The translations under genes and the position numbers were made by a program. The notes beneath the pieces are model-generated. The model searched no databases. It worked only from the letters and a program-made list of their open reading frames with translations, and was not told where the DNA came from. A stretch of DNA of 64,000 bases, from positions 120,780 through 184,779 of the forward strand of contig NZ_JAMTCT010000012.1 of NCBI RefSeq assembly GCF_024171995.1. Reading direction: 5' to 3'. Of this stretch, positions 51,538 to 60,168 are shown piece after piece. Source of the stretch: Promicromonospora umidemergens. Its GTDB lineage: Bacteria > Actinomycetota > Actinomycetes > Actinomycetales > Cellulomonadaceae. Position 1 is the stretch's first letter. Every line of letters begins with the position of its first letter.

Positions 51538-52226
51538 CCGCCACCGCTCCGGCGCGCACCGTGCTGCGTGCCCAGGGCCTCACCCGGGTGTTCGGGACCG
51601 GTGCCGGCGAGGTGCGCGCCCTGACGGACGCCGCGCTGCAGGTCGCGGCGGGCGAGCTGCTCGTGGTGCGCGGCCCGTCCGGCTCTGGCAAGACGACGCT
51701 GCTGAACCTGCTCGGTGCCCTGGACCGCCCGACGTCGGGCAGCGTGTGGCTGGGCGACGCCGAGCTGACCGCACTGGGGGAGAAGGCGGTCCTCACGGCC
51801 CGGCGGGAGCGGATCGGCTACGTGTTCCAGTCGTTCGGGCTGGTGCCCGTCCTGTCGGCGGCGGAGAACGTGGAGGTACCGCTGCGGCTGCGGCGCACCC
51901 CACCGGCCGAGCGGGCGGAACGGGTGGCGGCGGCGCTGGACGCGGTCGGGCTCTCCGGGCATGCGAAGCAGCGGCCCTACGAGCTGTCGGGCGGCCAGCA
52001 GCAGCGCGTGGGCATCGCCAGGGCCCTCGTCGCGGAGCCCGAGGTGCTGCTCGCCGACGAGCCCACCGGACAGCTCGACTCGGGGACTGCCGCCGTGGTG
52101 ATGGACCTGCTCGCGCGGGTCGCGCACGAGCGCGGCGTGGCCGCCGTCGTCTCGACGCACGACCCCGAGCTGATGGCCCGCGCCGACCGCGTGGTCGAGC
52201 TGCACGACGGGCAGGTGATGGACTGA
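51534..52226 (+). CDS. ABC ATPase, MacB/LolD class
   Basis: 230-aa ATP-binding subunit of ordinary length with Walker A GPSGSGKTT, Q-loop FQSFGLVPVL, signature LSGGQQQRVGIARAL and Walker B VLLADEPTGQLDSG. Together with the longer ATPase upstream it would power the two FtsX-type permeases. Last gene of the four-gene operon. Confidence 0.94.
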   Translation: MTATAPARTVLRAQGLTRVFGTGAGEVRALTDAALQVAAGELLVVRGPSGSGKTTLLNLLGALDRPTSGSVWLGDAELTALGEKAVLTARRERIGYVFQSFGLVPVLSAAENVEVPLRLRRTPPAERAERVAAALDAVGLSGHAKQRPYELSGGQQQRVGIARALVAEPEVLLADEPTGQLDSGTAAVVMDLLARVAHERGVAAVVSTHDPELMARADRVVELHDGQVMD

Positions 52227-52488
52227 GGCAACAGGGTGAATTTCCTGGTGAACGCCCTCTCGGCGCGATTGTTACGGCTGTGAGAACCACCTGGTCAGAA
52301 CTGTTACCTGGTGTTACTCCCACATACCGAGATGGTCACAACTCGGTGGAGTTTCCCTTACGGTGGTCATCGGCATCTGCGTGGAGCGACTACGTTAGGT
52401 CTGTTATCACTGGGCGCAAAGAAGCGTCCGCATCGCTCCGGAGGACAACTCCGTCGGACGGAGTGGGCACAACGAACCAGGAGGACAC
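52227..52488. promoter_or_regulatory. Control region of the peptide transporter operon
   Basis: 262 bp with no gene. GTTAC occurs three times (52271, 52303 and 52313) and GGTCACAACTC at 52333, a cluster that could bind a regulator. TACGTT near 52391 is a possible -10. GGAGGA sits before the GTG of the binding protein. Confidence 0.4.
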
Positions 52489-54165
52489 GTGACACCTCGA
52501 AAGCGACTCATGGGAGTGGGAGCCTTTACGCTCGCCACGGCTCTGGTGCTCTCGGCCTGTGGTGGCGGCGGCAGCGGCGACGACGATGCGAGCGGCGACA
52601 ACGCGGCCATCGTGACCGTCGGTAGCGGCGAGCCGCAGAACCCGCTGATCCCGACGATGACCAACGAGGTCTACGGCGGACTCGTCGTCAGGAACATCTT
52701 CGCCGGCCTCGTTCGCTATGACGAGAACGGTGGCATCGAGAACGAGGTTGCCGCGTCCATCGAGTCCGAGGACAACAAGGTCTGGAACATCACCCTCAAC
52801 GAGGGCTGGGAGTTCTCCGACGGCACCCCGGTGACGGCACAGAGCTTCGTCGACGGCTGGAACTACGGCGCCTACGGTCCCAACGGACAGAACCTGAGCT
52901 ACTTCTTCACCCCGATCGAGGGGTTCGAGGACGTGCAGCTCGCCGAGGACCAGCTGAACGAGGACGGCACGCCCAAGGAGGGCGAGGTGCCGAAGGCCGA
53001 GACCCTGTCCGGCCTCGAGGTCGTCAGCGACACCGAGTTCACGGTCACCCTCACTCAGCCGGAGTCGGACTTCCCCGTGCGCCTCGGCTACGCCGCGTTC
53101 TTCCCGGTGCCCGAGTCGTTCAACGAGGACCCGGAAGCCTTCGGTGAGAACCCGATCGGCAACGGCCCGTACACGCTGGCGAACTGGGAGCACGACTCCG
53201 TCCTCGAGCTGCGTCCCAACGAGTCCTACGCGGGTGGCAACACCGTCGAGAACGACGGCGTCGACCTCCTCGCGTACACGCAGGAGGACGCCGCGTACAA
53301 CGAGCTGCTCGACGGCAACCTCGACATCGTCATCAACATCCCGTCGTCGGCCTTCGGCACCTTCGAGGAGCAGCTGGGCGAGCGCGCGGTCAACCAGCCG
53401 GCCGCGGTGATCCAGGTCATCAACGTCCCGGAGTACAACGAGAAGTTCTCCGGTGAGGCGGGCCTCCTGCGCCGTCAGGCGATCTCCATGGCCATCGACC
53501 GTGAGGCGATCACCGAGACCGTCTACCACGGTGCTCGCACGCCGGCCACCGACTTCACCTCGCCGGTGATCAACGGCTGGACCGAGGACCTCGAGGGCAA
53601 CGAGGTGCTGCAGTACAACCCGGAGGAGGCCAAGAAGCTCTGGGACGAGGCCGAGGAGATCGAGCCGTGGGGTGACGAGCCGTTCTACATCTCGTCCAAC
53701 GCGGACAGCGACCACCAGTCCTGGATCGACCCGACCTGCAACGGCATCCGCGACGTGCTCGGGATCGAGTGCGAGTTCGACCAGTACCCGGTGTTCGACG
53801 AGTTCCTCGACGCTCGTGACAACGAGACGCTCCCGGCGACGGCCATGTTCCGTGGTGGCTGGCAGGCGGACTACCCGTCCATGGGTAACTTCCTCGGCCC
53901 GATCTACGGCACCGGTGCCGGCTCGAACGACATGAACTACTCGAACGAGGAGTTCGACGCCAAGCTCGACGAGGCGGCCGGCGCTGCGACTCCGGAGGAG
54001 GCCACCGAGCTGTACAAGGAGGCCCAGACCATCCTCCTCGAGGACCTGCCGGGCATCCCGCTCTGGTACCAGAACGCCACCGGTGGCCACTCCGAGGCGG
54101 TCGACAACGTGGCGTTCGGCTGGGACAGCGACCCCATCCTGACGCAGGTGACCAAGTCGGAGTGA
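52489..54165 (+). CDS. Peptide ABC transporter substrate-binding lipoprotein
   Basis: 558-aa family 5 (OppA/DppA) binding protein. The lipobox is LSAC, followed by a Gly/Asp-rich spacer. Family phrases include WNITLNEGWEFSDGTPVTAQSFVDGW and GPYTLANWEHDS. It would deliver oligopeptides to the DppBC-like permeases downstream. AGGAGGA lies three to eight bases before the GTG. A hairpin separates it from the permease genes, a common way to give the binding protein higher expression. Confidence 0.95.
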   Translation: MTPRKRLMGVGAFTLATALVLSACGGGGSGDDDASGDNAAIVTVGSGEPQNPLIPTMTNEVYGGLVVRNIFAGLVRYDENGGIENEVAASIESEDNKVWNITLNEGWEFSDGTPVTAQSFVDGWNYGAYGPNGQNLSYFFTPIEGFEDVQLAEDQLNEDGTPKEGEVPKAETLSGLEVVSDTEFTVTLTQPESDFPVRLGYAAFFPVPESFNEDPEAFGENPIGNGPYTLANWEHDSVLELRPNESYAGGNTVENDGVDLLAYTQEDAAYNELLDGNLDIVINIPSSAFGTFEEQLGERAVNQPAAVIQVINVPEYNEKFSGEAGLLRRQAISMAIDREAITETVYHGARTPATDFTSPVINGWTEDLEGNEVLQYNPEEAKKLWDEAEEIEPWGDEPFYISSNADSDHQSWIDPTCNGIRDVLGIECEFDQYPVFDEFLDARDNETLPATAMFRGGWQADYPSMGNFLGPIYGTGAGSNDMNYSNEEFDAKLDEAAGAATPEEATELYKEAQTILLEDLPGIPLWYQNATGGHSEAVDNVAFGWDSDPILTQVTKSE

Positions 54166-54209
54166 TGGTGATGACGTCCGGTCGCCGGACGTAGCCCATC
54201 ACCCCAGAT

Positions 54210-54247
54210 GGGAGGCGGGGCGTGCAACACTGCACGCTCCGCCTCCC
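54210..54247 (+). terminator. Intra-operon hairpin after the binding-protein gene
   Basis: GGGAGGCGGGGCGTGCA pairs with TGCACGCTCCGCCTCCC around ACAC, a 17-bp stem with one G-T step. It lies in the 153-bp gap before the permease and probably ends or stabilises most binding-protein transcripts. Confidence 0.8.
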
Positions 54248-54318
54248 CTGTGCCGTGTCCTGGCTCTCGGAAGGTTCCGGGATAATGGGCGGCGGAAACT
54301 TACCAAGGAGATTTAACG

Positions 54319-55245
54319 ATGCTCTGGTACATCGGACGCCGACTGATCCAGGTGATCCCCGTGTTCCTCGGTGCCACGCTGCTGCTGTACGCGCTGGTGT
54401 TCCTGCGACCCGGTGATCCCGTCGCGGCGCTGGGCGGTGAACGAGGCCTGCCCGAAGCCGTACAGGCCCAGATCCGCGAGCAGTTCCACCTCAACGAGCC
54501 GTTCATCATGCAGTACTTCTACTTCCTCAAGGGCGTCGTCACCTTCGACATGGGGAACGACTTCACGGGGCAGCCGGTGGCGGAGACCATCGCGAACGCG
54601 CTGCCCGTGACCTTCCAGCTGGCCATGATGGCCATCGTGATCGAGGCCGTGCTCGGCATCGCCTTCGGCCTGTGGGCCGGCATGCGCAAGGGCAAGCTCT
54701 TCGACTCCGTCGTACTCGTGTGGAGCCTGCTGCTCATCTCGGTCCCCACGTTCGTGACCGGTCTGCTGCTGCAGATCATCGTGGGAGTCCAGCTCGACTG
54801 GCTGCCCGTCACCGCGGGACGAGATCCGAACTTCTACAGCCTCCTGCTGCCCTCGATCGTGCTGGCCGCCACCTCGTTCGCCTACGTGCTGCGGCTGACG
54901 CGCACGTCGGTCTTCGAGAACATCACCGCTGACTTCGTGCGCACCGCGCGGGCCAAGGGCCTGTCCCGCGCCTTGGTGACGCGGCGACACGTGCTGCGCA
55001 ACTCCCTCATCCCCGTGGTCACGTTCATCGGTGTCGACCTGGGCAACCTCATGACCGGATCGATCGTGACCGAGGGCATCTTCAACATCAACGGCGTGGG
55101 TGGCACCCTCTTCGAGGCGATCCAGCGTGGCGAGAACACGACGGTCGTCGCGCTGTCCACGGTGCTCGTGATCGTCTACATCGGAGCCAACCTGCTCGTG
55201 GACCTGCTGTACGCCGTTCTGGACCCGAGGATCCGTTATGCCTGA
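54319..55245 (+). CDS. dppB: Peptide ABC transporter permease, DppB-like
   Basis: 308-aa inner-membrane subunit with six predicted spans. The N-terminal MLWYIGRRLIQVIPVFLGAT and the EAA region (VRTARAKGLSRALVTRRHVLRNSL) are typical of DppB/OppB. AAGGAG lies before the ATG. The next permease begins 8 bp before its stop. Confidence 0.94.
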   Translation: MLWYIGRRLIQVIPVFLGATLLLYALVFLRPGDPVAALGGERGLPEAVQAQIREQFHLNEPFIMQYFYFLKGVVTFDMGNDFTGQPVAETIANALPVTFQLAMMAIVIEAVLGIAFGLWAGMRKGKLFDSVVLVWSLLLISVPTFVTGLLLQIIVGVQLDWLPVTAGRDPNFYSLLLPSIVLAATSFAYVLRLTRTSVFENITADFVRTARAKGLSRALVTRRHVLRNSLIPVVTFIGVDLGNLMTGSIVTEGIFNINGVGGTLFEAIQRGENTTVVALSTVLVIVYIGANLLVDLLYAVLDPRIRYA

Positions 55246-56197
55246 GAACACCCGACCAAACCCCCGTCCGGGCCAGGAGCACTTCGTCGCCGGGCCCGAC
55301 GTGGTCCAGCTCCAGGTCATCGACTCCGTCGACACCAGCGAGGCGCCGTCGAGCATGTGGCGCGACGCCTGGAACGAGATGCGCCGCCGCCCGATGTTCT
55401 GGGTCTCGGCGGTGATGATCGTCGTGGTCATCATCGTGTCCATCATTCCCGGCGTGTTCACGACCGCGCTGCCGCGCTCGGGCTGCGACCTCGGCAACGC
55501 GTTCGCATCACCGTCGGGCGAGCACCCGTTCGGCACCAACCAGAACGGGTGCGACATCTACGCCCGGACCCTGTTCGGCGCCAGGTCCTCGGTGCTCGTG
55601 GGCACGCTGACCACCACGTTCGTGGTGATCCTCGGTACCGCCATCGGGGCGATCGCCGGCTACTACGGCGGGTGGCTCGACACCATCCTGTCGCGGCTCA
55701 CCGACGTCTTCTTCGCCGTGCCGTTCGTGCTGGCCGCCATCGTGATCCTGAGCCTGGCGGAGGAGCGCACGGAACTGACCGTCGCGGTCGTGCTGGCTGC
55801 CTTCGGGTGGACGTCGATCGCCCGGATCGCCCGTGGCTCCGTGCTCAGCGTGAAGAACAACGAGTTCGTCACTGCTGCCAAGGCGCTCGGCATGGGCCGG
55901 TTCGCCATCATGGTGCGGCACGCGCTGCCCAACGCCGCCGCCCCGATCATCGTGTACGCGACGGTGGCCCTCGGTACGTTCATCGTGGCCGAGGCCACGC
56001 TGACGTTCCTCGGCATCGGCCTGGACCCGTCCACGGTCTCGTGGGGCGGCGACCTGTCCACCGGGCAGAGCGCGCTCCGCTCCAACCCCGAGATCATGTT
56101 CTACCCGGCTGCGGCGCTCGGCTTCACCGTGCTCGGCTTCATCCTGCTGGGTGACGTCGTCCGTGACGCCCTGGACCCGAAGGCGAGGAAGCGATGA
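55238..56197 (+). CDS. dppC: Peptide ABC transporter permease, DppC-like
   Basis: 319-aa partner permease. A cytoplasmic N-terminus of about 45 residues precedes a first span (MFWVSAVMIVVVIIVSIIPG). The family segment HPFGTNQNGCDIYARTLFGA and the EAA loop (TAAKALGMGRFAIMVRHALP) follow. It overlaps dppB by 8 bp and the ATPase gene by 4 bp. Confidence 0.94.
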   Translation: MPENTRPNPRPGQEHFVAGPDVVQLQVIDSVDTSEAPSSMWRDAWNEMRRRPMFWVSAVMIVVVIIVSIIPGVFTTALPRSGCDLGNAFASPSGEHPFGTNQNGCDIYARTLFGARSSVLVGTLTTTFVVILGTAIGAIAGYYGGWLDTILSRLTDVFFAVPFVLAAIVILSLAEERTELTVAVVLAAFGWTSIARIARGSVLSVKNNEFVTAAKALGMGRFAIMVRHALPNAAAPIIVYATVALGTFIVAEATLTFLGIGLDPSTVSWGGDLSTGQSALRSNPEIMFYPAAALGFTVLGFILLGDVVRDALDPKARKR

Positions 56198-57936
56198 GCA
56201 CCACCGTCTCCCTGAACGACGCCGTCGAGCAAGAGCCGGAGCGCTGGGAGTCCCAGGACGCGTCGACGCCGCTGCTCGAGATCAAGGACCTGCACATCGG
56301 GTTCACCACGGGGCAGGGCGTTGTGCAGGCCGTGCGCGGCGTGGACCTCAACGTCTACCCGGGGCAGTCCGTCGCGATCGTGGGCGAGTCCGGTTCGGGC
56401 AAGTCCACCACTGCCCACGCGATCATCGACCTGCTGCCGGGCACCGGCAAGGTGACCGGCGGATCCATCAAGTTCGGCGGACGTGAGCTCGTCGGGCTGG
56501 GCCGTCGGCAGACCGAGGACCTGCGGGGCCGGGAGATCGGCCTCGTGCCGCAGGACCCGATGTCGAACCTGAACCCCGTGTGGCGCGTGGGCACGCAGAT
56601 CGACGAGGCCCTCGTGGCCAACGGCTTCCAGGGCGACCGGGCGGCGCGCAAGGCGCGCGTCGTCGAGCTGCTCGGGGAGGCCGGGCTGCCGGACGCCGAG
56701 GTGCGGGCCAGGCAGTACCCGCACGAGTTCTCCGGCGGTATGCGCCAGCGCGCGCTCATCGCGATCGGCCTGGCCTCGCGGCCCAAGCTGCTCATCGCGG
56801 ACGAGCCGACGTCGGCGCTCGACGTGACGGTCCAGAAGAAGATCTTGGACCACCTGGAGGGTCTCACCAAGGAGCTGGGTACGGCCGTCCTGTTCATCAC
56901 GCACGATCTGGGCCTGGCCGCCGAGCGCGCCGAGCACCTCGTGGTGATGTACAAGGGCAAGGTCGTGGAGTCCGGCCCGGCGCGACAGATCCTGCAGGAC
57001 CCGCAGCACGAGTACACCAGGCGGCTGGTCGCCTCGGCGCCGTCGCTGGCCTCTCGCCGCATCCAGTCCGCGCACGAGCGGGGCAAGCAGACCGACGAGC
57101 AGCTCGCCGCCCACGCGGACGAGACCGCGAAGGCCGCACCCGACGTCGTCGTGGCGAAGGACCTGACCAAGGTGTTCCGGCTCCGCGGTGCGCGTCCTGG
57201 TACGCACACGGACTTCACCGCGGTCGACAACATCTCGTTCACCCTGCCGAAGGGCCGCACGATCGCCCTGGTGGGCGAGTCCGGTTCGGGCAAGTCCACC
57301 GCTGCCAACATGGTGCTGGGGCTCCTGGAGCCGACGTCGGGGGTCGTGACCATCAACGACCAGGACATGGCCACGATGTCGGGCAAGCAGTCGTTCGCGA
57401 TGCGCCGCCGGGTGCAGCCGGTGTTCCAGAACCCTTACGGGTCCCTGGACCCCATGTTCTCGGTGTTCTCCTCGATCGAGGAGCCGCTGCGGCTGCACCG
57501 GGTGGGTGACCGGAAGTCCCGCGAGGTGCGCGTGCGTGAGCTGCTCGACATGGTGTCGCTCCCGCAGGCGACCATGCGCCGGTTCCCGAACGAGCTGTCG
57601 GGCGGCCAGCGGCAGCGCATCGCCATCGCGCGTGCGCTGGCGCTCAAGCCAGAGGTGCTCGTGCTCGACGAGGCCGTCTCGGCACTCGACGTGCTGGTCC
57701 AGGCGCAGATCCTGACGCTGCTCAACGACCTGCAGGCCGAGCTGGGGCTGTCCTACCTGTTCATCACGCACGACCTCGCGGTCGTGCGGCAGATCGCCGA
57801 CCTGGTGGCCGTGATGAAGGACGGCAGCATCGTGGAGCACGCGACCACCGACGAGGTGTTCGACAACCCGCAGCAGGAGTACACGCGGGATCTCCTGGCG
57901 GCCATCCCGGGCGCAAGCCTGGAGATCGGCGGCTGA
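56194..57936 (+). CDS. Fused DppD-DppF peptide transporter ATPase
   Basis: 580-aa protein with two complete ABC domains in one chain. Domain 1 has Walker A GESGSGKST, signature FSGGMRQRALIAIGLAS and Walker B LLIADEPTSALD. Domain 2 has GESGSGKST, LSGGQRQRIAIARAL and VLVLDEAVSALD. A charged linker (AHERGKQTDEQLAAHADETA) joins them. The fusion replaces the usual separate dppD and dppF. It ends the operon before a strong hairpin. Confidence 0.95.
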   Translation: MSTTVSLNDAVEQEPERWESQDASTPLLEIKDLHIGFTTGQGVVQAVRGVDLNVYPGQSVAIVGESGSGKSTTAHAIIDLLPGTGKVTGGSIKFGGRELVGLGRRQTEDLRGREIGLVPQDPMSNLNPVWRVGTQIDEALVANGFQGDRAARKARVVELLGEAGLPDAEVRARQYPHEFSGGMRQRALIAIGLASRPKLLIADEPTSALDVTVQKKILDHLEGLTKELGTAVLFITHDLGLAAERAEHLVVMYKGKVVESGPARQILQDPQHEYTRRLVASAPSLASRRIQSAHERGKQTDEQLAAHADETAKAAPDVVVAKDLTKVFRLRGARPGTHTDFTAVDNISFTLPKGRTIALVGESGSGKSTAANMVLGLLEPTSGVVTINDQDMATMSGKQSFAMRRRVQPVFQNPYGSLDPMFSVFSSIEEPLRLHRVGDRKSREVRVRELLDMVSLPQATMRRFPNELSGGQRQRIAIARALALKPEVLVLDEAVSALDVLVQAQILTLLNDLQAELGLSYLFITHDLAVVRQIADLVAVMKDGSIVEHATTDEVFDNPQQEYTRDLLAAIPGASLEIGG

Positions 57937-57957
57937 CCTCCGCGCTCGCGCGAACCG

Positions 57958-58017
57958 GCGACCTCGTCGGTCGTGCCGTCAGGACCTGGGTCCTGACGGC
58001 ACGACCGACGAGGTCGC
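57958..58017. terminator. 29-bp perfect hairpin after the peptide transporter operon
   Basis: Arms 57958-57986 and 57989-58017 are exactly complementary over 29 bp with only TG between them. It begins 21 bp after the stop codon and is the natural terminator, though it is far longer than needed. Confidence 0.88.
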
Positions 58018-58072
58018 TTCGTCGTTCATCGAAGAGTGACACGGACGACACCTGAGGATTTCGAATCCCGGG

Positions 58073-58078
58073 TAAGAT
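58073..58078 (+). promoter_or_regulatory. -10 box of typA
   Basis: TAAGAT is a close match to the housekeeping -10 and lies 75 bp before the typA start. No good -35 is visible 17 bp upstream. Confidence 0.5.
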
Positions 58079-58152
58079 AGTGCTGCCGCGAGACCGGTCC
58101 TTTCGGATCAGCGTCCGCGCACCTTGACTCCCCTTCTGGAAATGAGTGCTCC

Positions 58153-60096
58153 GTGACCGTGCCTGCAACCGCGCCGACCTCGGTCCGTGCGACCCGTTCC
58201 GACCTGCGAAACGTCGCGATCGTGGCCCACGTCGACCATGGCAAGACCACGCTTGTGGACGCCATGCTGCGGCAGTCCGGATCCTTTGGCGCCCGCCAGC
58301 ACCTCGAGGACCGCGTGATGGACTCGGGCGACCTGGAGCGTGAGAAGGGCATCACGATCCTCGCCAAGAACACCGCCATCCGGTACTCCGGCCCGGCGGC
58401 GGCGGCGAACGGTGAGCCCGACGGCATCACGATCAACGTGATCGACACCCCTGGCCACGCCGACTTCGGTGGTGAGGTCGAGCGCGGCCTGTCGATGGTC
58501 GACGGCGTCGTGCTGCTCGTCGACGCGTCCGAGGGCCCGCTGCCCCAGACGCGGTTCGTGCTGCGCAAGGCGCTGGCCGCGAAGCTGCCCGTCATCGTCG
58601 TGGTGAACAAGGTGGACCGTCCGGACGCACGCATCACCGAGGTCGTCGCCGAGACCACCGACCTGCTGCTCGGTCTGGCCAGCGACCTGTCCGACGAGGT
58701 CGAGGACCTCGACCTGGACGCCATCCTCGACGTCCCCGTCGTGTACGCGTCGGCGAAGGCCGGCCGCGCCTCCACCGAGCAGCCGGCTGACGGTGGCCTG
58801 CCCGACAGCGAGGACCTCGAGCCGCTGTTCGCGACCATCCTCGAGAAGACCCCCGCGCCGACCTACGAGGAGGACATGCCGCTGCAGGCGCACGTCACCA
58901 ACCTCGACGCGTCGCCGTTCCTCGGTCGTCTCGCCCTGCTGCGCATCCACAACGGGACCCTGGTCAAGGGCCAGAACGTCGCGTGGGCCCGGCACGACGG
59001 CTCGCTGCAGACCGTGAAGATCACCGAGCTGCTGGAGACGAAGGCGCTCGACCGCGTGCCGACCGACAAGGCTGGCCCCGGCGAGATCGTCGCCGTCGCA
59101 GGCATCGCCGACATCATGATCGGCGAGACCCTCACCGACATCGACGACCCGCGCCCGCTGCCGCTCATCGCTGTCGACGACCCCGCGATCTCGATGACCA
59201 TCGGTATCAACACCGCGCCGCTCGCCGGCAAGGGCGGCAAGGGCCACAAGGTCACCGCCCGACAGGTGAAGGACCGCCTCGACGCCGAGCTCGTCGGCAA
59301 CGTGTCGCTCAAGGTGCTCCCGACCGAGCGTCCCGACGCGTGGGAGGTGCAGGGCCGTGGCGAGCTGGCCCTGGCGATCCTCGTCGAGCAGATGCGCCGC
59401 GAGGGCTTCGAGCTGACGGTGGGCAAGCCGCAGGTCGTCACCAAGACGGTCGACGGCAAGATCCACGAGCCGATGGAGCGCATGACCATCGACGTGCCCG
59501 AGGAGTACCTCGGCTCCGTCACGCAGCTCCTGGCGCAGCGCAAGGGCCGCATGGAGACCATGACGAACCACGGCACCGGCTGGGTCCGCATGGAGTTCAT
59601 GGTTCCGGCACGTGGCCTCATCGGCTTCCGCACGCAGTTCCTCACGGACACCCGCGGCACCGGTATCGCGGCGTCGATCGGTGACGGTTACGAGCCCTGG
59701 CACGGCCCGATCGAGTCGCGCATGACCGGCTCGCTCGTCTCCGACCGCGCCGGCAAGGTCACGCCGTTCGCCATGATCAACCTGCAGGAGCGCGGCTCCT
59801 TCTTCGTGGACCCCACGCAGGAGGTGTACGAGGGCATGATCGTCGGCGAGAACTCGCGCAACGAGGACATGGACGTCAACATCACCAAGGAAAAGAAGCT
59901 GACGAACATGCGGTCGGCGAGCGCCGACAACTTCGAGAACCTGATCCCGCCGCGCAAGCTCACCCTCGAGGAGTCCCTGGAGTTCGCCCAGGAGGACGAG
60001 TGCGTCGAGGTGACCCCCGAGGTCGTCCGCATCCGCAAGGTCCTGCTCAACGCGACGGACCGCGCCCGCGCCACGGCCCGCGCCAAGCGTTCCTGA
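58153..60096 (+). CDS. typA: Ribosome-associated translational GTPase TypA/BipA
   Basis: GTPase of the EF-G-like family (647 aa) that acts on ribosomes in assembly and stress. The G motifs are [23 protein letters not shown] and NKVDRPDAR. The C-terminal half has the TypA-specific [20 protein letters not shown] and [17 protein letters not shown]. The start is GTG 58153, with GTG 58159 also possible; the ribosome site (GGAAATGAG) is weak. mshB follows, a common actinobacterial neighbour. Confidence 0.96.
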   Translation: MTVPATAPTSVRATRSDLRNVAIVAHVDHGKTTLVDAMLRQSGSFGARQHLEDRVMDSGDLEREKGITILAKNTAIRYSGPAAAANGEPDGITINVIDTPGHADFGGEVERGLSMVDGVVLLVDASEGPLPQTRFVLRKALAAKLPVIVVVNKVDRPDARITEVVAETTDLLLGLASDLSDEVEDLDLDAILDVPVVYASAKAGRASTEQPADGGLPDSEDLEPLFATILEKTPAPTYEEDMPLQAHVTNLDASPFLGRLALLRIHNGTLVKGQNVAWARHDGSLQTVKITELLETKALDRVPTDKAGPGEIVAVAGIADIMIGETLTDIDDPRPLPLIAVDDPAISMTIGINTAPLAGKGGKGHKVTARQVKDRLDAELVGNVSLKVLPTERPDAWEVQGRGELALAILVEQMRREGFELTVGKPQVVTKTVDGKIHEPMERMTIDVPEEYLGSVTQLLAQRKGRMETMTNHGTGWVRMEFMVPARGLIGFRTQFLTDTRGTGIAASIGDGYEPWHGPIESRMTGSLVSDRAGKVTPFAMINLQERGSFFVDPTQEVYEGMIVGENSRNEDMDVNITKEKKLTNMRSASADNFENLIPPRKLTLEESLEFAQEDECVEVTPEVVRIRKVLLNATDRARATARAKRS

Positions 60097-60109
60097 TCGA
60101 CCCCTTCCG

Positions 60110-60168
60110 CCGAGTGCTGGATCTTCGCCCATGAACGATCGTTCTGAGGGCCAAGATCCAGCACTCGG
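60110..60168. repeat. Hairpin spanning the typA-mshB junction, with the mshB ATG in its loop
   Basis: Arms 60110-60130 and 60148-60168 pair over 21 bp with one mismatch (outer 16 bp perfect: CCGAGTGCTGGATCTT). The loop 60131-60147 begins with the mshB ATG and contains AACGATCGTT. It can terminate typA, but it also supplies codons 1-13 of mshB. Confidence 0.8.

Noticed and set aside
49428..52205. 925-residue reverse-strand open frame opposite the ABC operon
   Set aside because: It crosses three real genes on the other strand and consists of Ser/Arg/Thr-rich low-complexity text.
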